DNA of 64,000 bases from contig OZ218950.1 of the NCBI GenBank assembly GCA_965112735.1, positions 7,006,001 to 7,070,000 on the forward strand. Reading direction: 5' to 3'. Below are positions 26,108-38,884 of this stretch, piece after piece (position 1 is the stretch's first letter; every line of letters begins with the position of its first letter). Below the pieces are notes generated by a model. That model worked only from the letters and a program-made list of their open reading frames with translations, was not told where the DNA came from and did not search any database. The stretch is from Phaeosaccion multiseriatum. Lineage: Eukaryota; Ochrophyta, other classes. The position numbers were made by a program, and so were the translations under genes.

Positions 26108-26569
26108 TCATCTTCCTTCTCCTTCGGTCGGGTACTTTTCTTGAGGTGCAACGAATTGAGTAGTGCATCCCTCGCCTCCACCCGATACCCAAGCCCACGC
26201 AGCTGGCCCCACAGCGCACCAGCCGCCCTTGTCAGCGCCGTCTCCACTGCCATACCCTCGCACGAGGTCCAGGACAGAAGCAGCAGTTGGTGATACAGCG
26301 GCAGCAGGAGCGGAGCTATCACCACCGGGGTGCCCCGGAGTCGTTGGGTCGGCAGCAAGCAGCGAAGGCATAGGCAGAAGCGACGGGCAGCGAAACTGGG
26401 TGAGAAGGGACGACGTCAAGGGCTGTGCTTCGCCGTCAGCTGCCGGGTGTGGAGCATTGGGGAGCGGCTTCTGCTGCCCCTCCTGCTGCCCCTGCTGCTG
26501 CTCCAGCTGCTGCTCCTGCTGCTGCCCCTGCTTCTGCTCCTCCTCCTGCTGCTCCTCCTCCTCCTCCTC

Positions 26570-26603
<34 letters not shown>

Positions 26604-27971
26604 ATCACCAAGTGCTGGTGGCGGTGACGAAGAGCAGGACCACCAAGCCTCGCAACAAGCAGCAGCTCCTCCCCATCAAGAGGATGAGCATCGCGTCTCA
26701 CTGCCACTCTCGACGAGGACAGGCTGGTGCAGCTACTGCTGCTCCCCCTTCTCCTCATCTCACGTCGAGCCGCCTGCAGCCAGAGCTGACGAGGCCCTGG
26801 CCCAGGCTCTGCAAGCCCCCCCTCCTTCCTCCTACCCCCCACGCAAAGCCCTTCTTCATCGAGGCCCCGCTCGAAGCTCCTCTCGGGGCTGATCCTCTTC
26901 CTATCGAACTCTGCGAAGGCCACACCCTCCCTCCAGTGGCTAGCCCTCCCACAACAGTTGTTGCCATCTGTGCTGAGGGCACCCATCTCGCTCTTCATCG
27001 CCCATGAGTCGCTCCTCCTCCTCCTGATCCGCCCCTTACGACCCCCTAAGTCGCTTGCAGGGGCATTCTTCACCAGCGCTCTCATCGCGGGCGCCACTTG
27101 GAGCATCTCTGGAGAAGTAGCGACAAGACGCATAAAACTCTCCGAAGTCTTGGCCGCCACGGCGCTGTACATCCCGCCACTTCTGCCGCCGCCGTCTTTC
27201 ATCCTCCGACTCAGAAGCACGGGTATGGGATGTAGGAAGAGCGACCCCGCGGCTTCTCGGAGATCCACACGAGGTCCAAGGGCGAGGGGAGGGAGGGTGA
27301 GGGAGGATGAGGGGGGGAGGAGAGAGGTGAGAAAAAGATGTCGGAAGGGCAGCAGACCGACGGCTGCCACTGACAGGGGAGACGAGAACATCATCATACA
27401 TCCCCGCGTCCAGCAGGACGATAGAGAATGGACGTATCATACCGGAATGGCGTGGCGCGGCCGCCGCGGCGAAGGCCTCTCGCTTTGCCTGCTCTTCCTC
27501 ATCCTGCTGCTGCTGCAGCTGTTGCTCCTCTTCCTCTTCCTGCTGCCGCCGCCGCCTCTGCTGCTGGGCCTCACTCAGTGCTTGTGCCTGCACTTGCTCA
27601 ATACCATCCATCCCCCTCTGATGTTTTCTCCGCTCACACATTGGTGTCTTTCCTTGTACTGCCCTCGCCTGAAGCATCTCCCACCCTGCTGCTTCCTCCT
27701 CGCCATTCCTCGTTCTCCTCCTGCCCGTCCTATTCTCACGCCTCTCCTCCTCCTGGTCTTTCTCATGAATCTTCGAAGCGGCAGGAAGCCTGTGGCCGCC
27801 GCTGCTACTATTACACTTTCCCTCTGCTTCCATCGGCGACAGACTATTTCTCCACAAAATCTTATTTCCTCCTCTTTGGACTTCCACTGTCGCCTCCACT
27901 ACTTCCTCAATTATCTGCTCTCTCTCTCTCTTGGGAGAAGATGTCAGAAAGGTGGGCAAGGAGGCGTCCAT
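26108..27971 (-). CDS. Unrecognised Gln/Glu-rich protein, probable two-exon gene
   Basis: The ATG at 27971 opens MDASLPTFLTSSPKREREQ, followed by a charged, Gln/Glu-rich region with an Ala run. The first exon would end at 27400 (donor GTATGA, phase 2) and join the acceptor at 27209 in matching phase, leading into MYSAVAAKTSESFMRL and VAPAMRALVKNAP, then a basic Arg-rich part and a Gln/Glu block. This gives about 557 residues. No domain was recognised. Near the 3' end the frame becomes less protein-like after a copy of the dispersed 21-bp element (26281–26307), while the neighbouring frame (ALTRAAGALWGQLRGLGYR, ending at 26080) looks like a better helix, so the C-terminus may be mis-framed or spliced differently. 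Plus-strand frames here translate to poly-Leu and are unlikely. Confidence 0.45.
26281..26307 (+). repeat. Dispersed 21-bp element copy at a frame switch
   Basis: CAGCAGTTGGTGATACAGCG followed by GCAGCAG, inside the 3' part of the minus-strand gene 26108–27971. Confidence 0.7.
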
Positions 27972-28310
27972 TTTCCTTCACCCCCTTGCTCATGGCCCAA
28001 CTTGCCCAACTCTCCTCCACTCTTCGAGATCCTTGTTCGGTGCAAGTGGATCGGAAGTCTTGGTGCCAAGCCAGCTCTCACTATAGGCCCGACTATCACA
28101 TATTGTCTTCGTCTCACGTCTATTTGCTATTTTGTTTCTATATCGTTTTGTTTCTCTATTACCCTCAACCAATGTTGATTTTCGTTCCGCCGAGGTGGGG
28201 GTGTTGGGCCTCCGAGGCCATCTGTGACCCAGCCAAGGCGGCGTTTGTTTTTATTCGCTCGCATCCCTCAAAAAGGTCACCCTCTTCACGCATGCTTCCC
28301 GTATGCTGCC

Positions 28311-31300
28311 ATGCTTACCATGCTGCTACTCTTCGGGTGTGCTACTTTGGTACACGCCTTCTGCCCCCTGAGTCCACTCTCTCGTTTCAGTGAGCAACCC
28401 CTTCTTTCTCCCCCCTTCTCTTCCCCTTCCCTCCTAGCTTCCGTTCCTCAAAGAATGAAAATGGCAAGTGCTGAGGGAAAAGTGAGCTGGGCGGATGTAG
28501 GGCCTAACGAATTGATCGATTTCCTCGCGCAATGCAGGCTGGCAGGTGGGTGAGGGTGGACCGATCATAACACAAATCTCAAATCTCCCTCTCTCTCCCT
28601 CCAGACTCTTTCTCCTCTCGGCCTCCCCCCCCCCCCCAATGTGCCTATCTCTCTATCTCGCTTCCTCCCTCTCTTTTATTTTTTTGCTCCCTGTGCTATC
28701 AGGCGAGTATCTTTTAATCTTCGCTTTTTTTACTCCCTTAGGTACTTGTCACGGCGATCTTTCCTCGTCTACTCTTAGTGTAGTTAGATCGACACTACCA
28801 CCAGGCTGTGATCACCAGTCGCGCATCTCCAGCAACAGTCCTGATCCTACGACTCTCAGGCTGCAGTACAGAGGCAGCAGCTGCGAGGAGTGGTCAGAGC
28901 GGGCAGAGATGATCATGGCAAGGAAGCTGTTTGCTTTGGCCACCAGAAGGCCCAATGATAGAGAAGAAGCAAAGGAGGAGGGGAAGGAGGACGAGGAGCA
29001 AGACGATATGAGGATGATTTTGGATTGCGCGAGTCATGAGCCGCTGGACAAGCGCTACTTCTTCGGGGCCGACCATCTTATTCCCTTAGCTCCTGCTGCT
29101 GCTGCTGCTGCGGCGGCGGCGGCGGCTACTGATGGTGATGATGATGGCGATGATGAGAATTATGATGATGACGCTGCCGGCGCAGCTACTGCTGAGGACG
29201 GCAGTAGGACGGTGGAAAGCGAGAACGATACTACCAGCACAGCAACCACTCCTCGCCCTCAGGAGGGCCCTCAGGAGGGCCCTCAGGAGGGCCCTCAGGA
29301 GGAAGGAAGTGGGGACTGGGTGATGGAACAGTCCTCCTCTTCTACTCCATCTGTTGGTGTGCTGATCAAGACATGTGCCATGGAGTGGAGAACGATCAGG
29401 GCACGTGTGGAGCACATTGTATGCGTTGTGCGTCGTGTGGGGCGGAGCGGCAGGACAAGGAGGAGGAGGAGGACGACGAGAAGGGAAGAGAGGGGGAAGG
29501 CAGCCACGAGAGGCTCTCTAGTAGGAGGCAGTCGAAGCAGCACCAACCGCAGCGGGGAGAAGGAGACGGAGCAGTCCGCTAGCAAGAGCAGCGCCCCCAG
29601 CAGAGGCGGTAGTAGTGGCAGCACCAGTCAGCCTGAGGAGGGGAGAGCAGTACCAGCACTCGGAGAAGTCGTTGTTATCGTGGATTCGCGCGAGAAAGAC
29701 TTCCTCCGTGCATACGACACTCCCGACATGCAGTCCTTGCTGCAAAGCTTGGATGAGCTGCAGAGAGAGGGCTTCGTTCAGCGCGTCGTGAGGGCCACCC
29801 CGAGGGCGGACGGAGTAATGAAGGCGTGGTTTGGGCTGGACGTAAGTGCCAAGCAAACGAACAAACCAACGGGTATGGGTCTGTGGGCTGTCTCTGCCTG
29901 TGTTTGCTTTTTCATATATATGTAGTGTGTGTGTGTGCGTGTGTATGTCTGTCTGTGTGTGCGCTCGTGCGTGTGTGTACGTGTCTGTATAGGTTACGGT
30001 CGCCGTGTGGTGTGTTTTTGAAGTTGCGTGTGCAACTCTGTGGACCCCCGCCTCTTTGATGGCCTTCTACTGTGCGTCCACTCATACAAACACACAGGCC
30101 AGCCATCGCGAAATCAAAGTCTCACAGTCTTACCCTTGCCCCCTTTCACCACCCAACGCCCCCCTCATCACCCCACACGCCTTCGCTCCCTACACATCTT
30201 GGGCCCTGCTATCTTGCGCCTTACTGCCCATCATCCTCCATCATGCTATGTTGCGAGAGAAGCCGAGTGAGAGCACTGCACAGCTCACCCATGCACCCAA
30301 CGGAGCAGTCATCTCTGCCGCCCTGGAGGGCCTTGCTCGTGTGCAGGCCGACATCGTGCTGCAGCTGGACTCTGACGTCCTCTTGTCCGTCGACGAGATC
30401 CAAGGACAACCCAAAGGTATGCTTGTGGGTGCGTGCGTGCGTGCGTGTTGTTGTGTATGTATGTGTGCGTTTCGCGCACGTGTGTTGTTGTGCTTGCAAT
30501 TCAATGCAATGCAAATGCACATCCTATTGACTTAGTCGACGAGGGTGCCTCTCTCTTGCCGCTGCTCACAGGGTTCTTGCCCGTCCTTGAGCTCTTTGAA
30601 AAGGACCGCTCAGCAGTGGCGTTGGCGGTGGCAGGCTTCCACGACAGGGGGCGGAGAATGGAGACGGAAACACCCACGCACACCTACCCGGTGAGTGGTG
30701 AAGTGAGAGAAGCCCTGTAGAATTGGGTCGGATTGGGTGTTTCACAAGGAAGCTTTCACCCTTCTGTTCCTTTTGCCCAGCAGCCCGTGTACGCTCCACT
30801 CGTCTCCTCGGTTGGTGGTGTGCAAGAAGACGAAAAGTCACTCACTCGTCATGGCACGGTTCTCTCCTCTGCTGCTCCCATGCCCAAGCAATGTTCAATA
30901 TTCCCCAGTCCTCCCCCTCCACTCTGGCCACTGCTACCGGCATTCTGCTCACTCGCACTCCCAACGTTCCTCACTTACTGTCCTCGCTGCTCTCACTGGA
31001 TACTGCTGCTCCCTCTCACGCTCACACACCCGGCTCTGCTCCGATGTGAAACACCCAAATACACACACTCACACGCACACGCGCGCACACACACAACAAA
31101 TACACAGGGTTCGGAGGAGGGGTATCGCATCGAATCTCGGGCGTCCTTCATCCACATGGGGCGGTTACGGAAAGTGCTGCCTTTCGAGAAGGTCGACCTT
31201 CGGAGCAAGGGGAAGATAGGTGAGTGGAGTCCTGATGGAAGCTGAGTGCCAACGTGCCAATTGAAGTGCCGTTGTTACGTGTGAGCATGTTCTACCATCT

Positions 31301-33023
31301 GCTGCTATCTGCTGCTACGGTAACGGTAACCGCGTGCGGGGGCGAGGAAAGCGGCAGAGTATTGCATTTATGAGAGCGCATTCATCACAGCAAGGTGGTG
31401 CTCGTTGCTTCAACAAGATAGCACGGAGCAAGGATAGAGCCTGCTGTTCGCGTGATTAGACAGTGTCCTGTCCACATCATTGTTCCCTCTGGCTACCACC
31501 GGCCCGTGATGACGCAATCCAATGCCATAGGGGGGTGGCAGAGGTGGGTGGATGAGGGCCTTCGTCTTTCGGGGTCCTCCTCCTGCCTCGCACCCGAGGA
31601 GCCCAAAACTCATCTCCATGATTGGCGGCATGGTCACATTTTGGAGGGGGAGAAGCGCGTTGGGTCGAAGGAGGAGCAGCAGCAGCAGCAGCAGCAGCAG
31701 GAGGAGGACGAGGAGGAGGAGGAGGAGGAGGAGGAGGAGGAGGAGGAGGAGGAGGAGGAGGAGGAGGGTCTGCTGCAGCAGGGGAAAAGGGCGCAGCAGC
31801 GCCTCGGCCTGAGGTCCTATCGAGGCGGGGCAACGGGGCTGATGTACACGCACCCCTCCAACGAATTCAAGGGACAGACTGCCCAGTACCCGCTCTTCAT
31901 ATCCATTCTCGAGCAGATGAAACAGGTACGCGAGTAGGACCCAGAAAGGTTCTCTAGTTTAGAACTCCTCCTCGCTACACACCATCTCACTCTCTCGCTC
32001 TCTCGCTCGCTCTCTCGCTCGCTCTCTCGCTCTCTCCCTCACTCCTTGCTTCCCCCCTCCCTCTCTGTCTGTTTCACTCCCTCTCTCTCGCCCCCCCCCC
32101 CCCCCTTTCTGCTTGTGTTTGTGCATCAAGGTACCGCGAGGGCAGTGGGACAAGATGGTACTGGACGAGCATCTTCCTTTGACGGAGTGGACTCGAGGCT
32201 TGGTCGACCCCCTCAGTCCTGTGGTGTTCGTCTGCTGTGGAGGTGGGGAAGCGCTCACAGCCACACACGTTTGGCGCTGCATGCGCTCTCTTAGGGCTCA
32301 GACGTTCACCCAGTGGTCCGCGGTGGTCATGCTCGACGAATGTCACCCGTCTGTGTCTGATGTGCTCTTTGCAGAGGCGCAAGGCGAGGAGGAGGAGGAG
32401 GAGGAGGAGGAGGAGGAGGAGGAGGAGGAGGAGGAGGAGGAGGAGGAGCCCGACAGAGGAGAGGTGAGAGGGGGCAGAGAGGGAAGTGCTGACGGTGTGC
32501 ATCAGGACGCCGCCTCCTCCTCCTCCTCCTCCTCCTCCTCCTCCTCCTCCTCCTCCTCCTCGCTTCTTCGGCGTCACGATGGCGCTGCTGATTCCCGCAT
32601 CACCGTGCTACGCACCCATCACCAGAGGGGGGGATTGGCCAACATGGTAACCGTTATCAGGGACGTCATTCCTCCCGAGGCCAACCCTGTATGTATTACC
32701 CTTGACTTGGATGACTGCCTCTTCGATGAAAGGGCTCTTGCGCGAATTATGGCAGTCTACGACAAGTCTCCGGGCCTCGAGCTGGCCGTGGGGGGCATGT
32801 ACAGGAGCGACAAGCCCGAGCAGGTGAGGGCCACGGGGAGCTCTCTCTTGTTCCTTGGTCGTAGAGCTACTGCACTGCACTGCACTGCACTGCACTGTAG
32901 TTTTTGCTTTGCTTTGCTTCGCTTCGCTTTCTTTTCACCCATTTCAAGACTGCTATTGTTGACAGCAACTCGCCATCGTTGCTGGCTGTAGAATGCCGCG
33001 GGAGGAGTGGGGGGGGGGGGCGG

Positions 33024-33081
<58 letters not shown>

Positions 33082-33554
33082 GTGTGTGTGTGCAGTGTGC
33101 CGTGCTTCTTCGCGTCTAAATCGGATACCTTCACACACTCTCTCTGTATCAGACGCTGGACATTTCCTTGGACAAGTGCCGATCGAAGAGAGGAGGAGGA
33201 AACATTTGGTCGCATTGTCGGACGTTCAGAGCCGACCTCTTCCGCCGTATTCCCGACGCGGCGCTGCGATACAAGCCTGCTGCTACCACCGGTGGTCATC
33301 ACGGGAGTCATATCGACAAGCGTGCTGGGACAGGCTCTGCTACTGGTGCTGCTGACACCAGGTACTACGACTTGGCGGCGGATTGGGCGTACATGCTGGA
33401 GATGAGTGAGATGTCTCGCTCCTCCGCCGCCCTTCCTGACCGCCTTTACTTTTACGACGCCCCTCGTAAGAGTCACAAGCGGCGGGCAGAGAGGGAACAA
33501 GTTGTTTCCCACCTGATGAGTGAAGATAAGTCGCGGCTTCTTCAAAAACGTTAA
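28311..33554 (+). CDS. Two-domain glycosyltransferase-like protein of the secretory pathway
   Basis: Exons 28311–28545, 28742–29841, 30284–30416, 30572–30690, 31108–31219, 31531–31925, 32131–32823 and 33153–33554 join in phase to 1,062 residues. The chosen ATG gives MLTMLLLFGCATLVHA, a signal peptide. Two GT-A-like (glycosyltransferase 2 style) segments are visible. The first has VGVLIKTC, then THAPNGAVISAALEGL and LQLDSDVLLS, with a DxD-type metal site. The second has VFVCCGGGEALT, SLRAQTFTQWSAVVMLD, GGLANMVTVIRDVI and LDLDDCLFDE, a second acidic metal-site-like motif. Poly-Ala, poly-Glu, poly-Gln and poly-Ser runs from trinucleotide repeats separate or interrupt the conserved blocks. Donor sugar and acceptor cannot be told. 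Exon 2's acceptor has an upstream in-frame alternative near 28711. The 3' end is 144 bp from the convergent NOL6 gene. Confidence 0.72.
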
Positions 33555-33698
33555 AAAAAGTTTAAATCGGCCGTATTTGAGGGATCGGGCGGCAAGGGGG
33601 AGTGCTCCTGCGGAACTGCTGAAAAACTAGGGAAGGAAGGAAGGAAGTGTTGAAAGATTGACAAGCATCTTAAAGAGCTACACGAAGAGCTATAACCG

Positions 33699-35062
33699 TC
33701 ACTGCGACAGTTGGATGCCATCTATCATGTCATCCCCGAGGGCCGCGATGCCTGCCAGCACCTCGTCCATGTTCGGTACCACCATCACCACCCCCTCGGC
33801 GGCTGTGCCTTCTTCTTTCTTCTTCTCCTCCTCCTCGTCCTCCTCGTCGTCGCCGTCCTCTTCCTCCTCCTCGTCGTCGTCGTCCTCCTCGTCGCCTCTC
33901 GCCCTCTTGTTCCTTCCCTTGTTCTGCCCAGACCCACGAGCCAGCGTCTCCAGCCCTGCTGCCCCGGGGGGGGCGGTGCATCTGGCCTGCTTGATGTTCA
34001 GAGGGAGGGGCACAAAGGCGCTGGGTCGCCATACCACGGCGATGGTGTTGTTGACAGTTTCGTTCACGAAGAAGAGCGCAAGGTGTCCGAACCGATGCCT
34101 CAGGGTCTCCACAAGCTCCGTAATGGGGGAGAAGCCAACGAAGAGGGTCGGGTCTTGCTGCTTCTCGAGGAGTTCCTGCTCCTGCTCCACCCCCTGTCCT
34201 TGCCCATGCCCCTGCCCCTGCGGTCTCATTGACATATTCTTGTAGGTCTTGACGCGGAGGGCCTTGCAGCCGCGCACCCGCTGCCTGGTGAATGCCTCGC
34301 TGCCGCCCAGGCTATTGCCCAGATCCGCGCACAGAGAAGGGTGGATCTTGACGAGACAGCTGAAGCCACTCACCTCCTCCTGGGACAGCTTGAAGGCCGC
34401 GTGCCAGCCTTGCTCTCCTTGACCACCACCTCCTCCACTCCCACCCCTACCACTACTACCGCTGGTCCTGCCCGTCATCCACTCCATCAAGACTCCCGCA
34501 GACACCTTGGCAAGTGCCGACGCCCTCCTCAGCACAACCTTCTCCGGAGCCGCCCCACTCGTCCACGCCGGCGCCCACTTTGTCTCGCGGTCGTACGGCG
34601 CCACCACCCACAGACTGGGACCGTTCTCTCCTCCTCCTCGGCCGCTGCCACTGCCCCCCGCCCTCGCCCTCGCGCGTTCAAAGGCCGTCAGTACGTCACC
34701 GACATCGGTGCTGCTCAAGTCGCCATGTGGGTCCACGATGAGAGGGAGGCGCTCCCAGTCATGTGTGCCCAGGAGTAGAAGGAAGCGCAGAAAGCCGGAC
34801 AAGGCCGAGGAGGGCGGCGTCAGAGGCTCGGGAGAGGAGAAGAGAGCCGCCACCATGAGCTCAATGGTTTCTGCCGACACGTGTCCCGACAGCAAGTGCG
34901 AGTGCAGCCAGCGCAGAGCGAGGCGCACAACGACACCGTAGATGGGCTGCTGGAGGTGGAGGTTGTGAATGAGGCTGTGGTGCGCGCCAGCCTTATCAAC
35001 AAGTCTGGAGATGGTCTGTGCCTCCTCCGCCAGTGAGCTGCCGCCGCTACTGTCACCACCAC

Positions 35063-35100
<38 letters not shown>

Positions 35101-38100
35101 ACAACTTCGGCCTTCTCCCTCTTGCTGGCCAGGCGCAGTCTCCAGCAATATCCGCTGCTATATACGTCCAGGTGGTCTTCTCCGACGGAGCACACGAGCC
35201 CGTACTGCTGCTCCAGACACTGCGCCAGCCGCACCAGCAGAGCCGTCATGGTCGCCCTCACCGCTCGGAGTCCCGCAGGCCAGTGCCCGCTCTCCTCTAG
35301 ACGCACCAGCACCAGCAGAGGCTCGGTCTGGGCGCTAATACGTGTCTTAGAGCTCCTCTGCTGCCAGTACGCCGCTCGTCCATCACCTCCTCCTCCGTCG
35401 TCGCCAGTTGCAGAAGCACCACCACCTCCCTTATCGCCCCTGCTGACCGCGAGAGGGTGCGGCAGGGGAGGGAACACCGCTGTGTATCGTAGCAGCGGCG
35501 AGGCGGCCTGCACAGCCTCCACAGCAAGGGGCATCCCCTTCACATCCCTGAGACGTTTCACCAGCCCGTCGAAGGCCGTCAGGGCCGTCCGGGTCATGTG
35601 ATCGTCGTCGTCGGGCAGCTTCAGGCCGGCGGAGACAGACTTTGCGAGGTCATCAGGGGTGCCCCAGCCGACCGCCACGAGCGACATTAGGTCATTGCCT
35701 GCGAAGCGCAGAGGCTGGGTGGTTGGTTGGTCGTTTGATTGGTTGGTTGGGGAGCGAGGAGGAGGGGGTGGGGGGACACGGAGGAGCTGTCAAGAGCGGC
35801 GCCATCGGATACAGCAGGTGACGCACTTCACGACCATCGCTCTCTCCCCTTGCCAAGCCATCCATGCTTACCTCCCTCACACCCACCCACTCCCACCCTC
35901 CCTTCATCCCTCCTTCCCACCCACTCCCTCCCTCCCTTCCACCCACTCCCTCCTTCTCCCCCCCCCCCCCCCTCCCTCCCTCCCTCCCTTCCTCCCTCCC
36001 TCCTCCTCACTCACCGAGCGGGGCCCTCTACACGGTGGAAAGTGCATGCCCAGCACATGCCTCACAATTTGCTCCAAGATGCGATGCTTGGACCCCTTGA
36101 CGCCTGACTCCCCCCCCCACACCACTGCTTCCACAATATCACCGTCTTGGAAGCGTCGTAGCCCCGCCTTGCTCCCCCAAAACTCTCGAAAGGCCCTCGC
36201 CTTGTCCGCCTGTTGCTGCTGCTGCTGCTGTATCACCAATTGCTCCCCCTCTTGCTGCTGCTGCTGCGTGCCTCCGGACGCCGCTTGAGCGGAAGGGCCT
36301 CTATCCACCAACCGAGTGGCATTCTCCGCTCGTACAAGTATGCCTAGACTGAGCCCCTCCACCACCCCCTTCCTCCCCAGCCCCCCTCCTCCCCCTCCCC
36401 CTCCCCCTCCCCCACCACCACCACCCCTCCCCCTCCCCCTGCCGCTCCCGCTCCCCTCGAACTCTAACCCGAATACCGGAGCATGTTGCCCAAGCTCCCA
36501 GCCCTGGCACCCCGGTGCTCCCAAAAAGTCCTCCCCGGCCTCCGCATCCGGCCCGAGCAGGGGCCGAACTCGCCATGCGCGGTCCCCAAGCCCCTTTCTC
36601 AGGAGCGCTGTGACACGCTGAGCCACGTATTGGGAAGGGGTTAGGTCCAACAGCCCCAGGGCCTCCTCAAGGGTTTCCGAGGAAGTATACTCGACCCCCT
36701 CCTCCTCCTCCTCCTCCTCCTCCTCTTGTCTCTTGTTCTTGCTCTTGTTCTTGCCGCCCCCCCTCCGTCCACCAGCCACAGCAGCTGGTGATACAGCAGC
36801 AGCAGCAGCAGTAGCAGCAGACGCCAGTGCGACCGGCACGTAGACGAAGGCGTCATGCTTGCGCCAGAACGAGGCACGGCTGGTGAACAGAGCAGCAAAG
36901 GCACCACCTGTCGCCGAGGATGACGACGACGAAGACCCACCCCCAACGAGCAATTGCAACGACCTCTTCGCCTCCTCCTGCACCTCCTCCACGGCAGAGC
37001 GACTCATCCTCGCCAGCACGTTGAGGCCCGTAGAGGTGTCCACGAGCACGGCGTCAAAGGCCGCTCGAAAGGCGGCCTCTCCCTCAGCAGACAGGGTAGT
37101 GGGGGCTTCGGGCGAGCACTGCACAGCCAGACACGAGGCCCGCGAGGAGAGCTTTCCTTCTGCCAGCCACTGCAGCATGACGGACAGCACCTGCACGGCA
37201 CTCATCCGAGGGGACAAGCGCTTGTTTTGCACGAGGGCGAGTAGCAGCATGGACCACTCGTGCCCACCCAGAGAGTCGTGGGCCGTGCGCATGCCCCTCT
37301 GCCCCAGCCAAACCTTACCCAACAACACGGCGTCCTGCAGGGCCGGGGCGTTTGCCAGTTGTGAGTGGAGGGCGGCGAGGTGTGTCTTCATTGACATGTC
37401 CTCCAGCACGGCGGCGTTGTAGTGAGGGGTGGCAGGGAGAAGCTCCTCCTCCGCCTCACCCTTGGCGACTCCTGCTCCTGCTCTCCCCCCGCCTCCCCGC
37501 TCCCCCGCTGCTGCTGCCCTCTTGACTATCTCTCTGAGGTGGGGCGGGAGGCGGACGTTGTTGCGCTGCGGGTGCAGCTTGGCGGGAGAGAGGATACCCC
37601 CGTCGGGAGGGAGGCACGGCAGCAGCCGCACCACAAACTTTGCGCCGGCTCCGGACGAGGAAGACGAGGACGGCAGGCGCGGAGACAGCAGCAGGATGGG
37701 CTTCCTACTGTCCCCGCAAAAGTACGCCACCTTCACGTCCCGCACAAGGCCGTGCAAGGCAGATCCCTCGGCCGAGAGGCTCTTGGCGATATGCCCCAGG
37801 TAAAGAGCGCGCTTGTCAAAATAGCGGTGGTTGAGGATATCCTTCGGCAGCAGACTCGCCTGAGGCAAGCCGATTGCAAGGTCGATGTTCAGACTCGGCT
37901 TGATGAGCGTGCGCTGGAGGTAGCTGCCCACGAGGTCGAAGCTCTGGGGGGGGGTGAAGTGCAGGGACACAGGCTTGGACGGGGTGTGGTTCTCCAGGCG
38001 GATGCCCGCCACGGTGGACCCGCTCCCCCCAATCCCCCCTCCTACTCCTCTTCCCCTCAGCGTATTGGCCTCGTTGACGTTCTCACAGTCCGGGAGGTCC

Positions 38101-38507
38101 TCCAAGGCGGCTTTGAGCTGGAAGAGCCAAGCCTCGAGCGCCTTGACGCTCTTGCGTTCGTAGTTCACCTTCACCTCGCGCAGCAGCTCCTCCACCTCAA
38201 GCTTCATGAGATTGGTCTTGAAGAGGTCATCCATCTCCGCCGAGCCCCCACTCGCTGCTGCTGCTCCTGCCGTCCCTCCAGCCCCATCTCCCTCTCTTTT
38301 GCCTTCTCCTGCTGCCGCAGCTGCTGCCGCTGCCGCCCCTTCGCCAACCTTCCCCCCGGCCTGTCGAAGGAGGTTAATTTCATCCGCCGTGGGGACAGCA
38401 TAGTAGCCCTTCTCGCCACCAAACCCATTCCCACTGCCGCTGCTGGTCCTAGTAGTGGTGTGGGCTCGCGCGCGCTTGTACTTCCCTTCCTCCCCTCTCC
38501 CCACCAT
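33699..38507 (-). CDS. NOL6: Nucleolar protein 6 / UTP22 (Nrap family)
   Basis: SSU-processome component needed for early 18S rRNA maturation, acting in the nucleolus. Two exons, 38507–36015 and 35714–33699, join in phase 0 to 1,502 residues (human protein about 1,150; the excess is low-complexity insertion). Family landmarks in order are FKTNLMKLEVEELL, RALYLGHIAKSL, FVVRLLPCLPPDGGI, NNVRLPPHL, HYNAAVLEDMSM, LLGKVWLRQR-type sequence (here VWLGQRGMRTAH), FREFWGSKAGLRRFQDGDIV, then across the intron RFAGNDLMSLV, GMPLAVEAVQAASPLLRYT, VFPPLPHPLA, EPLTPPSSALSGFLRFL and near the end VMVVPNMDEVLAGIA. The intron also allows an alternative donor at CCGTGTAG, but the GTGAGT donor with acceptor CCACCCAG restores the family pattern. 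Insertions of Gly, Ala, Gln and Asp/Glu runs come from trinucleotide repeats, two overlapping the dispersed 21-bp element. Confidence 0.93.
36214..36246 (-). repeat. Dispersed 21-bp element inside NOL6, frame 1
   Basis: On the minus (coding) strand this copy reads CAATTGGTGATACAGCAGC plus more CAG triplets and is translated as EQLVIQQQQQ in the NOL6 protein. Confidence 0.75.
36781..36812 (+). repeat. Dispersed 21-bp element inside NOL6, opposite orientation
   Basis: GCAGCTGGTGATACAGCAGC plus more AGC triplets on the plus strand, opposite to NOL6 transcription. It is translated there as AAAAAVSPAAVAG, a quite different peptide from the copy 570 bp away. Confidence 0.75.
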
Positions 38508-38884
38508 ACCTCCCCGCTGCTGGATACCCTTCCTGGTCGAGCTTCTGCTTAGTCCCTTTTCATTGCTGCATAGTGGTTAGCTCAGCTCATATGAGGGGGG
38601 GGAGCTTTTGCGGCAGTCGATCGCAGTTGGTTGCTTCCAGTGGTTGGGGGGGGGGTAGACCCAAACGTGAAACTTTCCTCTCGGCATCGCATCCGGCATC
38701 TTCCTCAATATTCGATATCCCTCCTCTCTCTCTCTCTCTTGTTCCCTCTCCACACTCTCCACAGTCCACTTCGTATTCACGAGTCCACAGTTCTTCCTTT
38801 GGCTCTCCTCTCCGCACCGTCGGGGAAGCTGGTACAGATGTAGAGCGAGGCGGTTCCTGTATTCTTGTTCCCTCGTCGGACACG
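38508..38884. promoter_or_regulatory. Divergent intergenic region (NOL6 / VPS16)
   Basis: 377 bp between divergent start codons, so it must contain both promoters and 5' UTRs. A short (CT)n tract lies at about 38726–38741; no other element was recognised. Confidence 0.4.

Noticed and set aside
26330-27007. Plus-strand frame with a long Leu run, opposite the Gln/Glu-rich gene
   Set aside because: Poly-Leu is the antisense of (CAG)n; the minus-strand reading gives a consistent ATG, splice phase and more protein-like sequence.
28546-28741. Longer second exon of the glycosyltransferase-like gene starting near 28712
   Set aside because: The frame is open, but the acceptor at 28740–28741 has the better pyrimidine tract, and the extra residues are just the translated tract.
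34341-38552. Long plus-strand open frames opposite NOL6 (for example 37422–38552)
   Set aside because: They are antisense shadows; the minus-strand frame carries NOL6 landmarks from start to end.
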